Source: Oscillospiraceae bacterium
Lineage (GTDB): Bacteria > Bacillota > Clostridia > Oscillospirales > Oscillospiraceae
Assembly (NCBI GenBank): GCA_017439425.1
Contig: JAFSJE010000089.1
Coordinates: 1-64,000 of the forward strand
DNA: 64,000 nt
Reading direction: 5' to 3'
In this document: piece after piece, positions 33,948 through 42,388 of the stretch
Layout of the letters: each line of letters starts with the position of its first letter
How positions within the stretch are numbered: the stretch's first letter is position 1
The notes under the pieces: generated by a model
Seen by the model: only the letters and a program-made list of their open reading frames with translations
The model's database searches: none
What the model was told of the DNA's origin: nothing
Position numbers and translations under genes: made by a program

Positions 33948-35045
33948 TTACACACTTAGAAACTCAGCAATTTCATCATTCGTTGTAAACGCCGATACGC
34001 TGAGGCGAACTGTACCGCTCGGAAAAGTACCGAGTGATTTATGCGCCAGCGGAGCGCAGTGCAGACCCGCTCTGAGGGCAAAGCCGCTGTTGTTATACCG
34101 CCCTGCAGTGGTCTCGGGATCATCGCCCTCAAAAACGAAGCTCAGCACGCCCGTCTGTCGCTCCGGCACCTCTGACAGCCAGACTTTTGCGCCCTTTCCG
34201 CGCAGCCCCTCGGCGGCGCGGCGAATAAGGCTCGACTCGTGTGCGTGGATATTCTCAGCTCCGCGCCTCAGAACGAAGTCCAGCCCCTCGGAAAGCCCCG
34301 CTATTCCCGGCATATTGTGTGTTCCCGCCTCCGCCAGGTCGGGAAGATAATCCGGCATTGAACTCCTTGCTGAGTCAGACCCGCTGCCGCCCTGAAGAAG
34401 CGGCTTCGGCATTACGCCGCAGAGGAGAAGTCCTGTACCCTGCGGGCCGTATAGCCCTTTGTGTCCCGGCATGGCGATGAACGCCGCGCCGAGCGCCGCC
34501 ATATCTATCCTGACACTTCCCGCCGACTGGCTTGCATCCAAGATAAGCGGCACGCCGTATTTTCGGCACAGCTCCGCGATTTCGTAAATCGGCAAAATTG
34601 AGCCCGTGACGTTGGAGGCGTGATTCAGAACGGCGCATTTCGGATGTGTTCTCAGCAGTCTTTCATATTCATTGAGGCAGTTTTCGCCCTCAAACGGCGC
34701 AGTTTCGGCAGTGAGTATTTCTGCGCCCCTTCCGATTAGCGGGCGTAGGACGGCGTTATGCTCCCACGCGCTTATGAGCACTCTGTCTCCGCGCTCTACA
34801 AGGGAATTTATCGCGATGTTCAGCGCATGTGTGGCGTTCATTGTGAACACCACGTTCTCGGGGTTTTCGACGTTAAACAGTCTTGCCGCCCGCTCGCGGC
34901 AGGTATAGGCGCACTCTGCGGCGCGCATCGCGTAATCGTGGCCGCCTCTTCCGGGCGAGCCAAGCGAGGATATTGCCTGCGCGGCGGCGTTTATTACCTC
35001 CGGCGGCTTCTTCAGTGTAGTTGCGGCAGAGTCGAGATAGATCAC
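33948..35045 (-). CDS. Cysteine-desulfurase-like class V aminotransferase
   Basis: 365 residues, PLP fold type I. The PLP lysine is in MPGHKGLYGPQGTG and a cysteine sits in the mobile-loop segment RAGLHCAPLAHKSLGT, where SufS/Csd enzymes carry the persulfide. It resembles the TIGR01977 group. Its start overlaps the DUF3343 gene by 4 bases, so the pair probably moves sulfur or selenium; the acceptor is unknown. Confidence 0.88.
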   Translation of the reverse strand: MIYLDSAATTLKKPPEVINAAAQAISSLGSPGRGGHDYAMRAAECAYTCRERAARLFNVENPENVVFTMNATHALNIAINSLVERGDRVLISAWEHNAVLRPLIGRGAEILTAETAPFEGENCLNEYERLLRTHPKCAVLNHASNVTGSILPIYEIAELCRKYGVPLILDASQSAGSVRIDMAALGAAFIAMPGHKGLYGPQGTGLLLCGVMPKPLLQGGSGSDSARSSMPDYLPDLAEAGTHNMPGIAGLSEGLDFVLRRGAENIHAHESSLIRRAAEGLRGKGAKVWLSEVPERQTGVLSFVFEGDDPETTAGRYNNSGFALRAGLHCAPLAHKSLGTFPSGTVRLSVSAFTTNDEIAEFLSV

Positions 35046-35296
35046 AGCCGCACTTCCTCGCCCACCTTGCCTCCGTCAAAAACGAAAACGCGTTTCGGCG
35101 CAAGTCCCTTGGAATAGAGAACGCCGAGCGCGTCGGAAATCCTGGCACGCATAAGCTTTACGGAGTAGCCGCAGCCCTCGCGCAGTCGCTCCTCCGGCGT
35201 TCTGATTACCGCCGCCCGGAAGCCCGCGGAGACCAGCGCCCTTTCGGTGCGCTGAGCATAGGTCAGCGAGCGGCTGATGATAAGATAATCGCTCAT
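35042..35296 (-). CDS. DUF3343 protein, putative Se/S carrier
   Basis: 84 residues, matching the DUF3343 family in length and in the Arg-rich central part around CGYSVKL, whose cysteine could carry sulfur or selenium. ATG at 35296 is preceded by AGGGTG; an in-frame GTG at 35305 overlaps that box. The start is only 15 bases past the ispF terminator, so its promoter must lie in or before that hairpin. Confidence 0.85.
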   Translation of the reverse strand: MSDYLIISRSLTYAQRTERALVSAGFRAAVIRTPEERLREGCGYSVKLMRARISDALGVLYSKGLAPKRVFVFDGGKVGEEVRL

Positions 35297-35310
35297 TCTT
35301 TTCACCCTAT

Positions 35311-35344
35311 AAAAATGGTGCAGCCCGAGATGGGCTGCACCATT
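35311..35344 (-). terminator. Terminator of ispD-ispF
   Basis: Perfect 13-bp stem (35314-35326 with 35332-35344), GAGAT loop on +, and five T residues on the - strand. One of the strongest terminators in the window. Confidence 0.92.
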
Positions 35345-35347
35345 ATA
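35342..35347 (-). promoter_or_regulatory. Possible -10 box for DUF3343 operon inside ispF terminator
   Basis: Perfect TATAAT at the foot of the first stem arm of the ispF terminator; predicted start near 35335, inside that arm. The -35 region is weak (best TGAACG at an 18-bp spacer), so this is tentative. Confidence 0.45.
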
Positions 35348-35360
35348 TGCGTCAGGTTCC

Positions 35361-35831
35361 TTATTCGTTCAGTAAAACTACCGCGTGGGCAGCGATGCCC
35401 TCGAGCGCGCCGGTGAAGCCGAGTCCCTCCTCGGTGGTCGCCTTCACGTTTACGCGGGATTCGTCGATTCTGAGCTTCTCAGCGAGATTTTTCACCATCT
35501 GCGGGATGTATTCGTGCATCTTCGGGCGCTCCGCGATGATAGTAACATCCGCGTTCGACACCGTAAAGCCGCTCGCTGTAATTCGCTCCATGACCTTATC
35601 GAGCAGAATCAGCGAGTTTATGCCGGCATACGCCGGGTCAGAGTCGGGGAACATTCCGCCGATGTCGCCCATCGCGGCGGCGCCCATAAGCGCGTCCATC
35701 AGCGCGTGGGTCGCAACGTCGGCATCGGAATGGCCGAGAAGTCCGAACTTATAGGGTATCTCCACACCGCAAATTACAAGCTTCCTGTTCTCCATAAACC
35801 TGTGAACGTCATAACCGTGTCCTATCCTCAT
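35361..35831 (-). CDS. ispF: 2-C-methyl-D-erythritol 2,4-cyclodiphosphate synthase
   Basis: 156 residues. Metal ligands in GYDVHRF (Asp and His) and LGHSDADVATHAL, and the TTEEGLGFTG end, are diagnostic. MEP pathway step five. It overlaps ispD by 4 bases. Confidence 0.97.
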   Translation of the reverse strand: MRIGHGYDVHRFMENRKLVICGVEIPYKFGLLGHSDADVATHALMDALMGAAAMGDIGGMFPDSDPAYAGINSLILLDKVMERITASGFTVSNADVTIIAERPKMHEYIPQMVKNLAEKLRIDESRVNVKATTEEGLGFTGALEGIAAHAVVLLNE

Positions 35832-36574
35832 CGCTCAGACCTCCTTTTTAGTATCATCTCGGCAAGAACTATGTCCGCCGGGGTAGTCACTTTGATATTT
35901 TCCTCGCTTCCCTTTGTAAGAAAGACGTTTACGCCCATATTTTCGACAGCTGAGCAGTCGTCCGTGAGGCTGAGGCCGTCCTCCTTCGCCTTCAAAAGTG
36001 CGGTTTTAATCAGATCGGGCTTGAAAATCTGCGGCGTCTGCATCGAGGCCAGCGTATTGCGATCGACTGTGCCGACAGTAAAGCCGTTTTCGATCCTCTT
36101 TATTGTGTCCTTGACGGGTATATACGGCGCGGCTGCGGAATAAAAGGCCGCCTTCAGAACAGTTTCCTTTATTATATCGCCGGTTACGAGCGGCCTTGCG
36201 CCGTCGTGTATCGCCACAAGCCGCGCCTTTCGGCTGATTTCCGCGATCCCGGCGAGAACAGAGTCCATTCTCGAGGCTCCGCCCTTTACGATCTTCGTCG
36301 CCTTCGCGATGTTGTACTGCGCGCATAGGTCAGCGATCTTGACGATGCTGTCCTCGCGCGTGACGATCACGATCTCGTCGATCACGTCGCAGGATTGGAA
36401 GACGAGCAGAGTTCTCGCGATTACCGGAATGCCTTCAAGCTCAATGAAGAGCTTATCCTCGCCCATGCGGGTCGAGGAGCCGCCGGCGGCGATTATCGCG
36501 GTGCAGTAAGGCGACAGCGTGCGCTTTTCCTTCTCTTCAGCAGTTTTCGGTTCGCTCTTTCTGAAAATCGCCAT
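35828..36574 (-). CDS. ispD: 2-C-methyl-D-erythritol 4-phosphate cytidylyltransferase
   Basis: 248 residues. IIAAGGSSTRMG binds CTP, and HDGARPLV and later TDDCSA are conserved. A hydrophilic extension of about 25 residues (MAIFRKSEPKTAEEKEKR) precedes the fold. ATG at 36574 is chosen for AAGGAAG upstream. MEP pathway step three. Confidence 0.95.
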   Translation of the reverse strand: MAIFRKSEPKTAEEKEKRTLSPYCTAIIAAGGSSTRMGEDKLFIELEGIPVIARTLLVFQSCDVIDEIVIVTREDSIVKIADLCAQYNIAKATKIVKGGASRMDSVLAGIAEISRKARLVAIHDGARPLVTGDIIKETVLKAAFYSAAAPYIPVKDTIKRIENGFTVGTVDRNTLASMQTPQIFKPDLIKTALLKAKEDGLSLTDDCSAVENMGVNVFLTKGSEENIKVTTPADIVLAEMILKRRSER

Positions 36575-36626
36575 TCCGCTCACTTCCTTCACAGTCAGTT
36601 TATCATACTTCCCTGCTTTATGCAAC

Positions 36627-36659
36627 AAAAAACCGTCGAAGAAAAACTCCGACGGTTTT
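36627..36659 (-). terminator. Terminator of rpiR-baiN/cmk-ispH/rpsA operon
   Basis: 10-bp stem (36629-36638 with 36650-36659), 11-base loop, six T residues on the - strand. It lies 12 bases after the stop. Confidence 0.88.
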
Positions 36660-36671
36660 CGTTTTATTCAA

Positions 36672-38777
36672 TTACTCCTCAACCTCTGCGGGAGGATTCT
36701 CGGTGTCATATACAACTGCGGGCTCATCGTCCTCAGCAGCCTCAGCCTCGACAGCGTGAGCTTCCGGCTCGAGAAGAGCGCGGATGGAGAGGGAAACCTT
36801 CTTGTTCTCCTCGTCGATAGCGGTGATCTTTGCCTTAACCTCCTGACCCTCGGAGAGAACATCCTCGGGCTTGCCGATACGGCGATCGGCAATCTGGGAG
36901 ATGTGGATAAGTCCGTCAACGCCGGGAACGATCTCAGCGAAAGCGCCGAAGGTCATGAGCTTGACGATCTTGACGTCGGCAACATCGCCGACAGAATACT
37001 TATCTGTAAATACCTTCCAGGGGTTGCCGTTCGGATCCTTGTGACCAAGGGAGATCTTCTTCGCGTCCTTGTCGAAGTTGATGACGTAAACGTCAAGCTC
37101 GTCGCCGACCTTAACAACGTCGGACGGCTGGCGGACTCTGCCCCAGCTGAGCTCGGAGACGTGAACCATACCGTCAACGCCGCCGATATCGACGAATGCG
37201 CCGTAAGAGGTGAGGCTCTTGACTACGCCGTTGTAGTGCTTGCCGACCTCGATATTGTCCCAAACTTCCTGAGCCTTAGCGCGGCGCTCTGCATAAGCTA
37301 CGTCGCGGATGGAACCGACAACGCGGCGGCGGGGCTGATTGACCTCGCGGATGCGGAGCTTGACCTTCTTCTTGAGGAGCTCGGTCATGGGAGCATCCTT
37401 GGGAAGGCCTGACTGGCTGGCCGGAACGAATACGCGAACACCCTTGACGAGGACGACTACGCCGCCCTTGTTCTCCTCAACAACGGTACCCTCAACGACA
37501 GTGCCCTCATTGCGGGCAGAGACAATGTTTTCCCAGTTCTTGGCGGAGTCGAGACGCTTCTTGGAGAGCATAACGGTGCCCTCAACGTCGTTGACGCGCA
37601 TAACGTAGGCTTCGATCTCATCGCCGACCTTGACGATGTCATTGACATTGACGCCCGGCTCGTCGGTGAGCTCGTCTACGGGGATATATCCGGACTGCTT
37701 GGTTCCGAGATCGACGGAAATTTCAGTCTGTCCGATGGACGAAACTACGCCAGAAACCTTCTCCCCCGTATGTAAAGTTTTGATGGAGCGCTCGAGAAGC
37801 TCCTGGAAGCTGAGCTCAGCCTCGTTGATCTTCTCCTCAACTTTCTCCTTTACCTCGGCGACGGTCTTAGCGACCTCTTCCTTGGCTTCTGCGACCTTCT
37901 CGGTCATTTCTTCGATTTTTTCCTTGATCTCGTCACTCATCTTGTTGACTACCTCCTTAATTATCCACTCCGGTGTGCTGGCTCCGGCGGTAATACCCAC
38001 AACGTCGAAATCCCTCAGCTTGTCCGGCTCGAGCTCGCCCGCATTCTCAATGAAGAAAACCTCGGCTCCGCCCTCGCCCGCGATAAGTGCAAGATTCCGG
38101 CTGTTGTTGGAGTTTTTTCCGCCTACCACCACGACCGCGCCGCACTCTCTGCCGAGGGCAGCAGCTTCTCGCTGTCGTTCCGAAGTAGCACTGCATATTG
38201 TATCAAATAATTTTACGTTTGTACACAGTTTTTTTATAAAATCTGCTAAATTTTTTAAATTTTTTTGCTCTGCTGTTGTCTGACTGACTATACTGACGCC
38301 GTTTTCTGGCATTTTTCGGCAATCTGCGAAGTATTTTTCGGCATCCTCCGCGCCTCTGAATACCAGTATTCCGCCTCTGCCCTCGGTGATCGCCTGAATC
38401 TCCGGATGTTCACGGTCTCCGAGAATAATGATCGTTCTGCCCTCTTCAAGCTCTCTTTTGACGATATCGTGTACCCGCGCGACCATCGGGCAGGTCGCGT
38501 CTGCTATCTCCGCGCCTCTCTCCCTCAGCGCCTCATAGACGGAATCTGCGGCGCCGTGGCTGCGAATGATTACCGTATCGCCCGCCTTTGCCTCGGATGG
38601 GTCGCTGATTATGCCGACGCCCTCGCTTTTCAGCTTCTGCACGGCATCCTCATTGTGGATGATCGGGCCGAGCGTCGAGACATTTTCCCGCTCTCTCCCA
38701 CACTTCTCCGCAAGCTCGATCGCGCGCTTTACGCCGAAGCAGAAGCCCGCTGACTTCGCAACAACGAGCCTTTTCAT
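36672..38777 (-). CDS. ispH-rpsA: Bifunctional HMBPP reductase IspH / ribosomal protein S1
   Basis: 701 residues. Residues 1-278 are IspH with the three iron-sulfur cysteines C13, C96 and C195 and the catalytic HPE region near 124. A Lys/Glu-rich coiled-coil linker (about 281-320) leads to four S1 RNA-binding domains (about 335-405, 420-490, 505-575, 590-665) and an acidic tail. The fusion is known in Clostridia. At the seam, AAGGAGGT precedes ATG codon 280 (37940), so a 422-residue S1-only product is possible. It overlaps the cmk end by 4 bases. Confidence 0.97.
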   Translation of the reverse strand: MKRLVVAKSAGFCFGVKRAIELAEKCGRERENVSTLGPIIHNEDAVQKLKSEGVGIISDPSEAKAGDTVIIRSHGAADSVYEALRERGAEIADATCPMVARVHDIVKRELEEGRTIIILGDREHPEIQAITEGRGGILVFRGAEDAEKYFADCRKMPENGVSIVSQTTAEQKNLKNLADFIKKLCTNVKLFDTICSATSERQREAAALGRECGAVVVVGGKNSNNSRNLALIAGEGGAEVFFIENAGELEPDKLRDFDVVGITAGASTPEWIIKEVVNKMSDEIKEKIEEMTEKVAEAKEEVAKTVAEVKEKVEEKINEAELSFQELLERSIKTLHTGEKVSGVVSSIGQTEISVDLGTKQSGYIPVDELTDEPGVNVNDIVKVGDEIEAYVMRVNDVEGTVMLSKKRLDSAKNWENIVSARNEGTVVEGTVVEENKGGVVVLVKGVRVFVPASQSGLPKDAPMTELLKKKVKLRIREVNQPRRRVVGSIRDVAYAERRAKAQEVWDNIEVGKHYNGVVKSLTSYGAFVDIGGVDGMVHVSELSWGRVRQPSDVVKVGDELDVYVINFDKDAKKISLGHKDPNGNPWKVFTDKYSVGDVADVKIVKLMTFGAFAEIVPGVDGLIHISQIADRRIGKPEDVLSEGQEVKAKITAIDEENKKVSLSIRALLEPEAHAVEAEAAEDDEPAVVYDTENPPAEVEE
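37938..37957 (-). promoter_or_regulatory. Internal ribosome-binding site and ATG at the IspH/S1 seam
   Basis: AAGGAGGT lies about 9 bases before the in-frame ATG at 37940, inside the last IspH codons. It would allow S1 to be made without IspH. Confidence 0.55.
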
Positions 38778-40690
38778 TCCATCGCCGCCCGGATTATGGA
38801 CTCTATCGCTTCCTTGACCTCGCCAACGTTCATATTGCTTGTGTCGAGCAGAACGGAGTCCTCAGCGGGCTTAAGGGGCGCCGCGGCGCGGTGAGAGTCG
38901 TTATAGTCGCGCTCGACGATATCCTTCAGCACCCGCTCGTAGCTTATATCAACGCCCTTCGCCTCAAAATCCTTCAGTCTGCGCGCGGCTCTGACCTCCG
39001 GCGAGGCGACGAGGAATATTTTTACATCGCTGTCCGGCAGAACGACTGTGCCGATGTCGCGCCCGTCCATTATAACGCTGTACTTTTTCGCCAGAGAGCG
39101 CTGTGTATCGAGAAGAAACGCTCTGACGGACTGGATCGCGGAGGTGTCGGAGGCGTATTTCGTTACCTCCGGCGTACGGATGAGGTCTGTGACGTCCTCG
39201 CCGTTCAGTATCATGCGCTGGGTATCGTTCTCATACCTCATCTCGATATTTATCTCGTCGAGAAGCGCTGTAACACCCTCCTCGTCGCGGCTGCCGACGC
39301 CCTTTCTGAGAACGTAGAGCCCGACAGTGCGGTAGAGGGCGCCGGTGTCGACGTAGATAAGCCCCATCTCCTTTGCGACGAGCTTTGCAAGTGTGCTCTT
39401 TCCGGCGCCGGACGGGCCGTCGATAGCGACATTGATGTGCATTTTGTTTTCTCCTTTATCTAAAATGGCAGCAGCTGCGGCGTGGGCAGTCGACCACGCG
39501 ATTTGCAGATTGAAGCCGCCGGTATAAGCGTCCACGTCCATTACCTCTCCGGCAAAGTAGAGTCCCCGGAGGTACTTCGATTCCATGGTTTTGGGGTCGA
39601 TCTCCTTTACGGAAACGCCCCCGCGGGTGACGACCGCCTCCTCGATCGGGCGTGTGCCGGATATCTCTACCGTGAAATCCTTGAAGAGCGCGACTAAACC
39701 CCGGCGCTCCTCCTTCGTGACGGAGTTGACCTCCTTATCCGGGTCGATGCCGCTGCGCTCTACTATTACGGGTATCATGCTGTGGCCCGCAAGGTCGCCC
39801 AGAGCGTTGCGGAAGGCGCGGTTGCGGTATTTATCGAAGTCGCGCAGTATGCGCTCATCAAGCTTTTTCTCATCGAGCGCCGGCTTTAAATCGATGTGCA
39901 GCGTATAGCTCTCGCTGCCGACGTTGCGAAGATGCGCCGAAGCTGAGAGAATAACGGGACCGGTCACGCCGAAGTGAGTGAACATAAGCTCGCCGAAGTC
40001 CTCATAGACAGTCCTGCCCTTGCCGTCGGTGAATTTCACGCCGACGTTTTTGAGGGAAAATCCCTGCATTTTCGCGCACATTTCGCCCTTTTCCGTGAGC
40101 GGAACGAGGCTCGCCCTCGGCTGTACTACGGTATGTCCCGCCTGGCGTGCGAATATATATCCGTCGCCCGTGGAGCCGGTCAGCGGATAGCTCACGCCGC
40201 CTGTTGCGACGACGACTGTGCTCGCGTAATACGCGCCTCTGTCGGTTTTTACGCCGCGCAGAGCACCGTCCTCGATAATAAGGCTCTTTGCCGTCGCTGT
40301 GACGCGCTCAACGCCTGTATCGCGGATAAATCCCAGAAGCGCGTTTACGATATCGGCGGCTCTGTCTGAAACCGGAAAAACGCGGCTTGCGCGCTCGGTT
40401 TTCAGCGGAACGCCGCGGCTCTCGATGAACTCCATCATATCCTGCGGAGTGAAGGAATTGACGGCGGAATAGAGAAATCTGCCGTTTCCCGGGATATTTT
40501 CGATCACCTTTCTCGGCTCGGAGTTGTTTGTGAGGTTGCATCTTCCCTTGCCGGTTATGCCGAGCTTGCGCCCGACCTTGTCATTTTTCTCAAGGAGCGT
40601 AACTCTTTTGCCGCCCCCGGCGATCAGTCCGGCGCAGAAGAGCCCCGCCGCGCCGCCGCCGATAACTATTACGTCAGTCGTGTTTCTCAT
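38774..40690 (-). CDS. Fusion of BaiN/HI0933-type flavoprotein and (d)CMP kinase
   Basis: 638 residues. Residues 1-416 are a full-length HI0933/BaiN-like FAD protein (VIGGGAAGLFCAG near the N-terminus, GKGRCNLTN, VVATGG, GEVMDVDAYTGGFNLQ). Residues 417-638 are a complete cytidylate kinase (AIDGPSGAGKST, DTGALYR, DGRDIGTVV). The frame is open throughout. At the seam AAAGGAG and ATG (39442) remain, so free Cmk may also be made. In related Clostridia these are, to my knowledge, usually adjacent separate genes. ATG at 40690 overlaps rpiR by 17 bases. Confidence 0.9.
   Translation of the reverse strand: MRNTTDVIVIGGGAAGLFCAGLIAGGGKRVTLLEKNDKVGRKLGITGKGRCNLTNNSEPRKVIENIPGNGRFLYSAVNSFTPQDMMEFIESRGVPLKTERASRVFPVSDRAADIVNALLGFIRDTGVERVTATAKSLIIEDGALRGVKTDRGAYYASTVVVATGGVSYPLTGSTGDGYIFARQAGHTVVQPRASLVPLTEKGEMCAKMQGFSLKNVGVKFTDGKGRTVYEDFGELMFTHFGVTGPVILSASAHLRNVGSESYTLHIDLKPALDEKKLDERILRDFDKYRNRAFRNALGDLAGHSMIPVIVERSGIDPDKEVNSVTKEERRGLVALFKDFTVEISGTRPIEEAVVTRGGVSVKEIDPKTMESKYLRGLYFAGEVMDVDAYTGGFNLQIAWSTAHAAAAAILDKGENKMHINVAIDGPSGAGKSTLAKLVAKEMGLIYVDTGALYRTVGLYVLRKGVGSRDEEGVTALLDEINIEMRYENDTQRMILNGEDVTDLIRTPEVTKYASDTSAIQSVRAFLLDTQRSLAKKYSVIMDGRDIGTVVLPDSDVKIFLVASPEVRAARRLKDFEAKGVDISYERVLKDIVERDYNDSHRAAAPLKPAEDSVLLDTSNMNVGEVKEAIESIIRAAME
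39440..39456 (-). promoter_or_regulatory. Internal ribosome-binding site and ATG at the BaiN/Cmk seam
   Basis: AAAGGAG sits 7 bases before the in-frame ATG at 39442, exactly where stand-alone Cmk (222 residues) begins. Confidence 0.6.
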
Positions 40691-41534
40691 ATACCTCGTA
40701 CTCCGCCCACATTTTTTCAAGTCTGCGGAACTTGTCCTCAAGATCGCTGCCGGATGCCTCTGCCGAGGCTACGATCAGCGCGTTGATAAGGCTCAGCGGC
40801 GCAACGAGCGAATCGAGAAACGAGAGCATATCGCTGTGCGCGTATAGTTTGATATCGGCGTTTTTCGCAACAAGGGAATTCTCCGTGTCGGTTATGCCGA
40901 TGACCGTTGCGCCCATATCGCGGGCAAACTGCATAGCTGTGATGGTGCGGCGAGAGTAGCGCGGGAAGGAGAGCGCTATGAGTATATCATCGCTGCCGAT
41001 GTGCTGAATCTGCTCGAAGATCGCGCTCGCGGCGGAATCACAGACAACGCGCACATCGTTAAAGAGGAAGTTCAGATAAAAGCCGAAGAAGCCCGCGAGG
41101 TAGCCGGACGAGCGCAGTCCAACTATATAAATACTGCGCGCGTTCACGATTTTCTGAACCGCCGCCTCAAAAGACGCGCGATCAAGCTCGTCGAGCGTCA
41201 TGCGTAACTTCTCAACATCGCTTGTGAGGACTGTATCGACGATATGTCCGCGCTCCATTATTTCCTTAGAGACCTCTATTCGCTGGACAGTGGTGAGGCG
41301 GTTTTTTATAAGCTCCTGCAGGGCGCGCTTCATCTCGGGATAGCCCTCATAGCCGAGGTCCGCGGCGAAGCGCACAACAGTGGACTCAGAGACCTGTGCT
41401 GCCTTGCCGAGCTTTGAGGCGGTCATGAACGCCGCCTTGTCGTAATTTGCGGTAATGTATTTTGCAATCTTTCTCTGCCCCTTCGAGAAGCCGGGATTGC
41501 GCTGGCTGATGAGCGAAAGAACATCATTTTCCAT
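40674..41534 (-). CDS. MurR/RpiR family transcriptional regulator
   Basis: 286 residues. An N-terminal RpiR helix-turn-helix (about 1-75; QVSESTVVRFAADLGYEGYPEMK) and a C-terminal SIS sugar-phosphate-binding domain (about 115-250). Members sense sugar phosphates such as MurNAc-6P. ATG at 41534 follows GGGGTG. It is first gene of the baiN/cmk-ispH/rpsA operon, so it may tune those genes; its ligand is unknown. Confidence 0.92.
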   Translation of the reverse strand: MENDVLSLISQRNPGFSKGQRKIAKYITANYDKAAFMTASKLGKAAQVSESTVVRFAADLGYEGYPEMKRALQELIKNRLTTVQRIEVSKEIMERGHIVDTVLTSDVEKLRMTLDELDRASFEAAVQKIVNARSIYIVGLRSSGYLAGFFGFYLNFLFNDVRVVCDSAASAIFEQIQHIGSDDILIALSFPRYSRRTITAMQFARDMGATVIGITDTENSLVAKNADIKLYAHSDMLSFLDSLVAPLSLINALIVASAEASGSDLEDKFRRLEKMWAEYEVYEKHD

Positions 41535-41547
41535 ATACTCACACCCC

Positions 41548-41585
41548 AAAAAATTATAGACGCATTGTGAAAACAACGCGTCTAT
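41548..41585 (-). terminator. Terminator of lon-to-rluB operon
   Basis: 12-bp stem with one G-U pair (41556-41567 with 41574-41585), six-base loop, and six T residues on the - strand at 41553-41548. It overlaps the rpiR promoter and ends just before the rpiR ribosome-binding site. Confidence 0.85.
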
Positions 41586-41612
41586 TGTACATTCAATATT
41601 TCATTTTTGCAA
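41584..41612 (-). promoter_or_regulatory. Promoter of rpiR operon, overlapping a terminator
   Basis: TTGCAA (41612-41607), 17-bp spacer, TACAAT (41589-41584). Predicted start near 41577, inside the first stem arm (41585-41574) of the terminator. Confidence 0.75.
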
Positions 41613-41677
41613 GAATCTTTTGCAACTTTCATCTGTAAAAAATGCAAAATCAGCATTTTGGCGAAAATTGCACATTC

Positions 41678-42388
41678 TCAGCTCATAAGTCTTTCAACTT
41701 CTGCGCGGGTGAGATTTCGCCATGTGCCCTTTTTGAGTCTCCCGAGGCTTACGCCGCCCTCGGTGATACGAGTGAGGCGCGTGACCCTGAGCCCGGCAAG
41801 CTCGCACATCCGCCTTATCTGGCGGTTTCGGCCCTCAAAAATCGTTATATCGAGCACAGAACGGTTGGGCTCCGACTCTCTGAGGCGCACGACCGGCTCT
41901 GTGAGCGCCACGCCGTCAAGCTCCATCGGCTCTCTAAGGCGGCGGATGCCCTTCTCGACGTCGCCGGTCACGCTGACGCGGTAGGTCTTCTCCTTCTCGC
42001 CGGATGGGTGCATGAGGTGGTTTGCAAAGTCGCCGTCATTCGTCATAATGAGCAGCCCCTCTGAATTTATGTCAAGTCTCCCCACGGGATAAACGCGTTC
42101 CGGAATATCGGAAACAAGTTCCTTTACAGTCTTTCTGCCCTTTTCATCACTCATTGTGGTGACATATCCGACGGGCTTATTCAGCATTATGTAAACCTTA
42201 CGTTCTGATTCAAGGACAATCTTTTCGCCATCGAGGCAGATATCGTCCCTCTCCGGGTCAGCCTTTTCTCCGAGCGAGGCTACGGAGCCGTTTACAGTCA
42301 CCCTTCCCTCTTCAATTACGCTCTCAGCCGCCCTGCGGGATATGCCCGCGGCGCGGCTTATATGCTTTTGGAGCCTTTCTTCCATCAT
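41678..42388 (-). CDS. RluB/RsuA-family pseudouridine synthase
   Basis: 236 residues. An S4 domain at the N-terminus (RLQKHISRAAGISRRAAES) precedes the catalytic VGRLDINSEGLLI motif. It modifies rRNA; 23S position 2605 is the commonest target of this branch. It overlaps gerW by 4 bases and ends the lon operon. B. subtilis has a similar scpAB-ytfJ-rluB arrangement. Confidence 0.93.
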   Translation of the reverse strand: MMEERLQKHISRAAGISRRAAESVIEEGRVTVNGSVASLGEKADPERDDICLDGEKIVLESERKVYIMLNKPVGYVTTMSDEKGRKTVKELVSDIPERVYPVGRLDINSEGLLIMTNDGDFANHLMHPSGEKEKTYRVSVTGDVEKGIRRLREPMELDGVALTEPVVRLRESEPNRSVLDITIFEGRNRQIRRMCELAGLRVTRLTRITEGGVSLGRLKKGTWRNLTRAEVERLMS

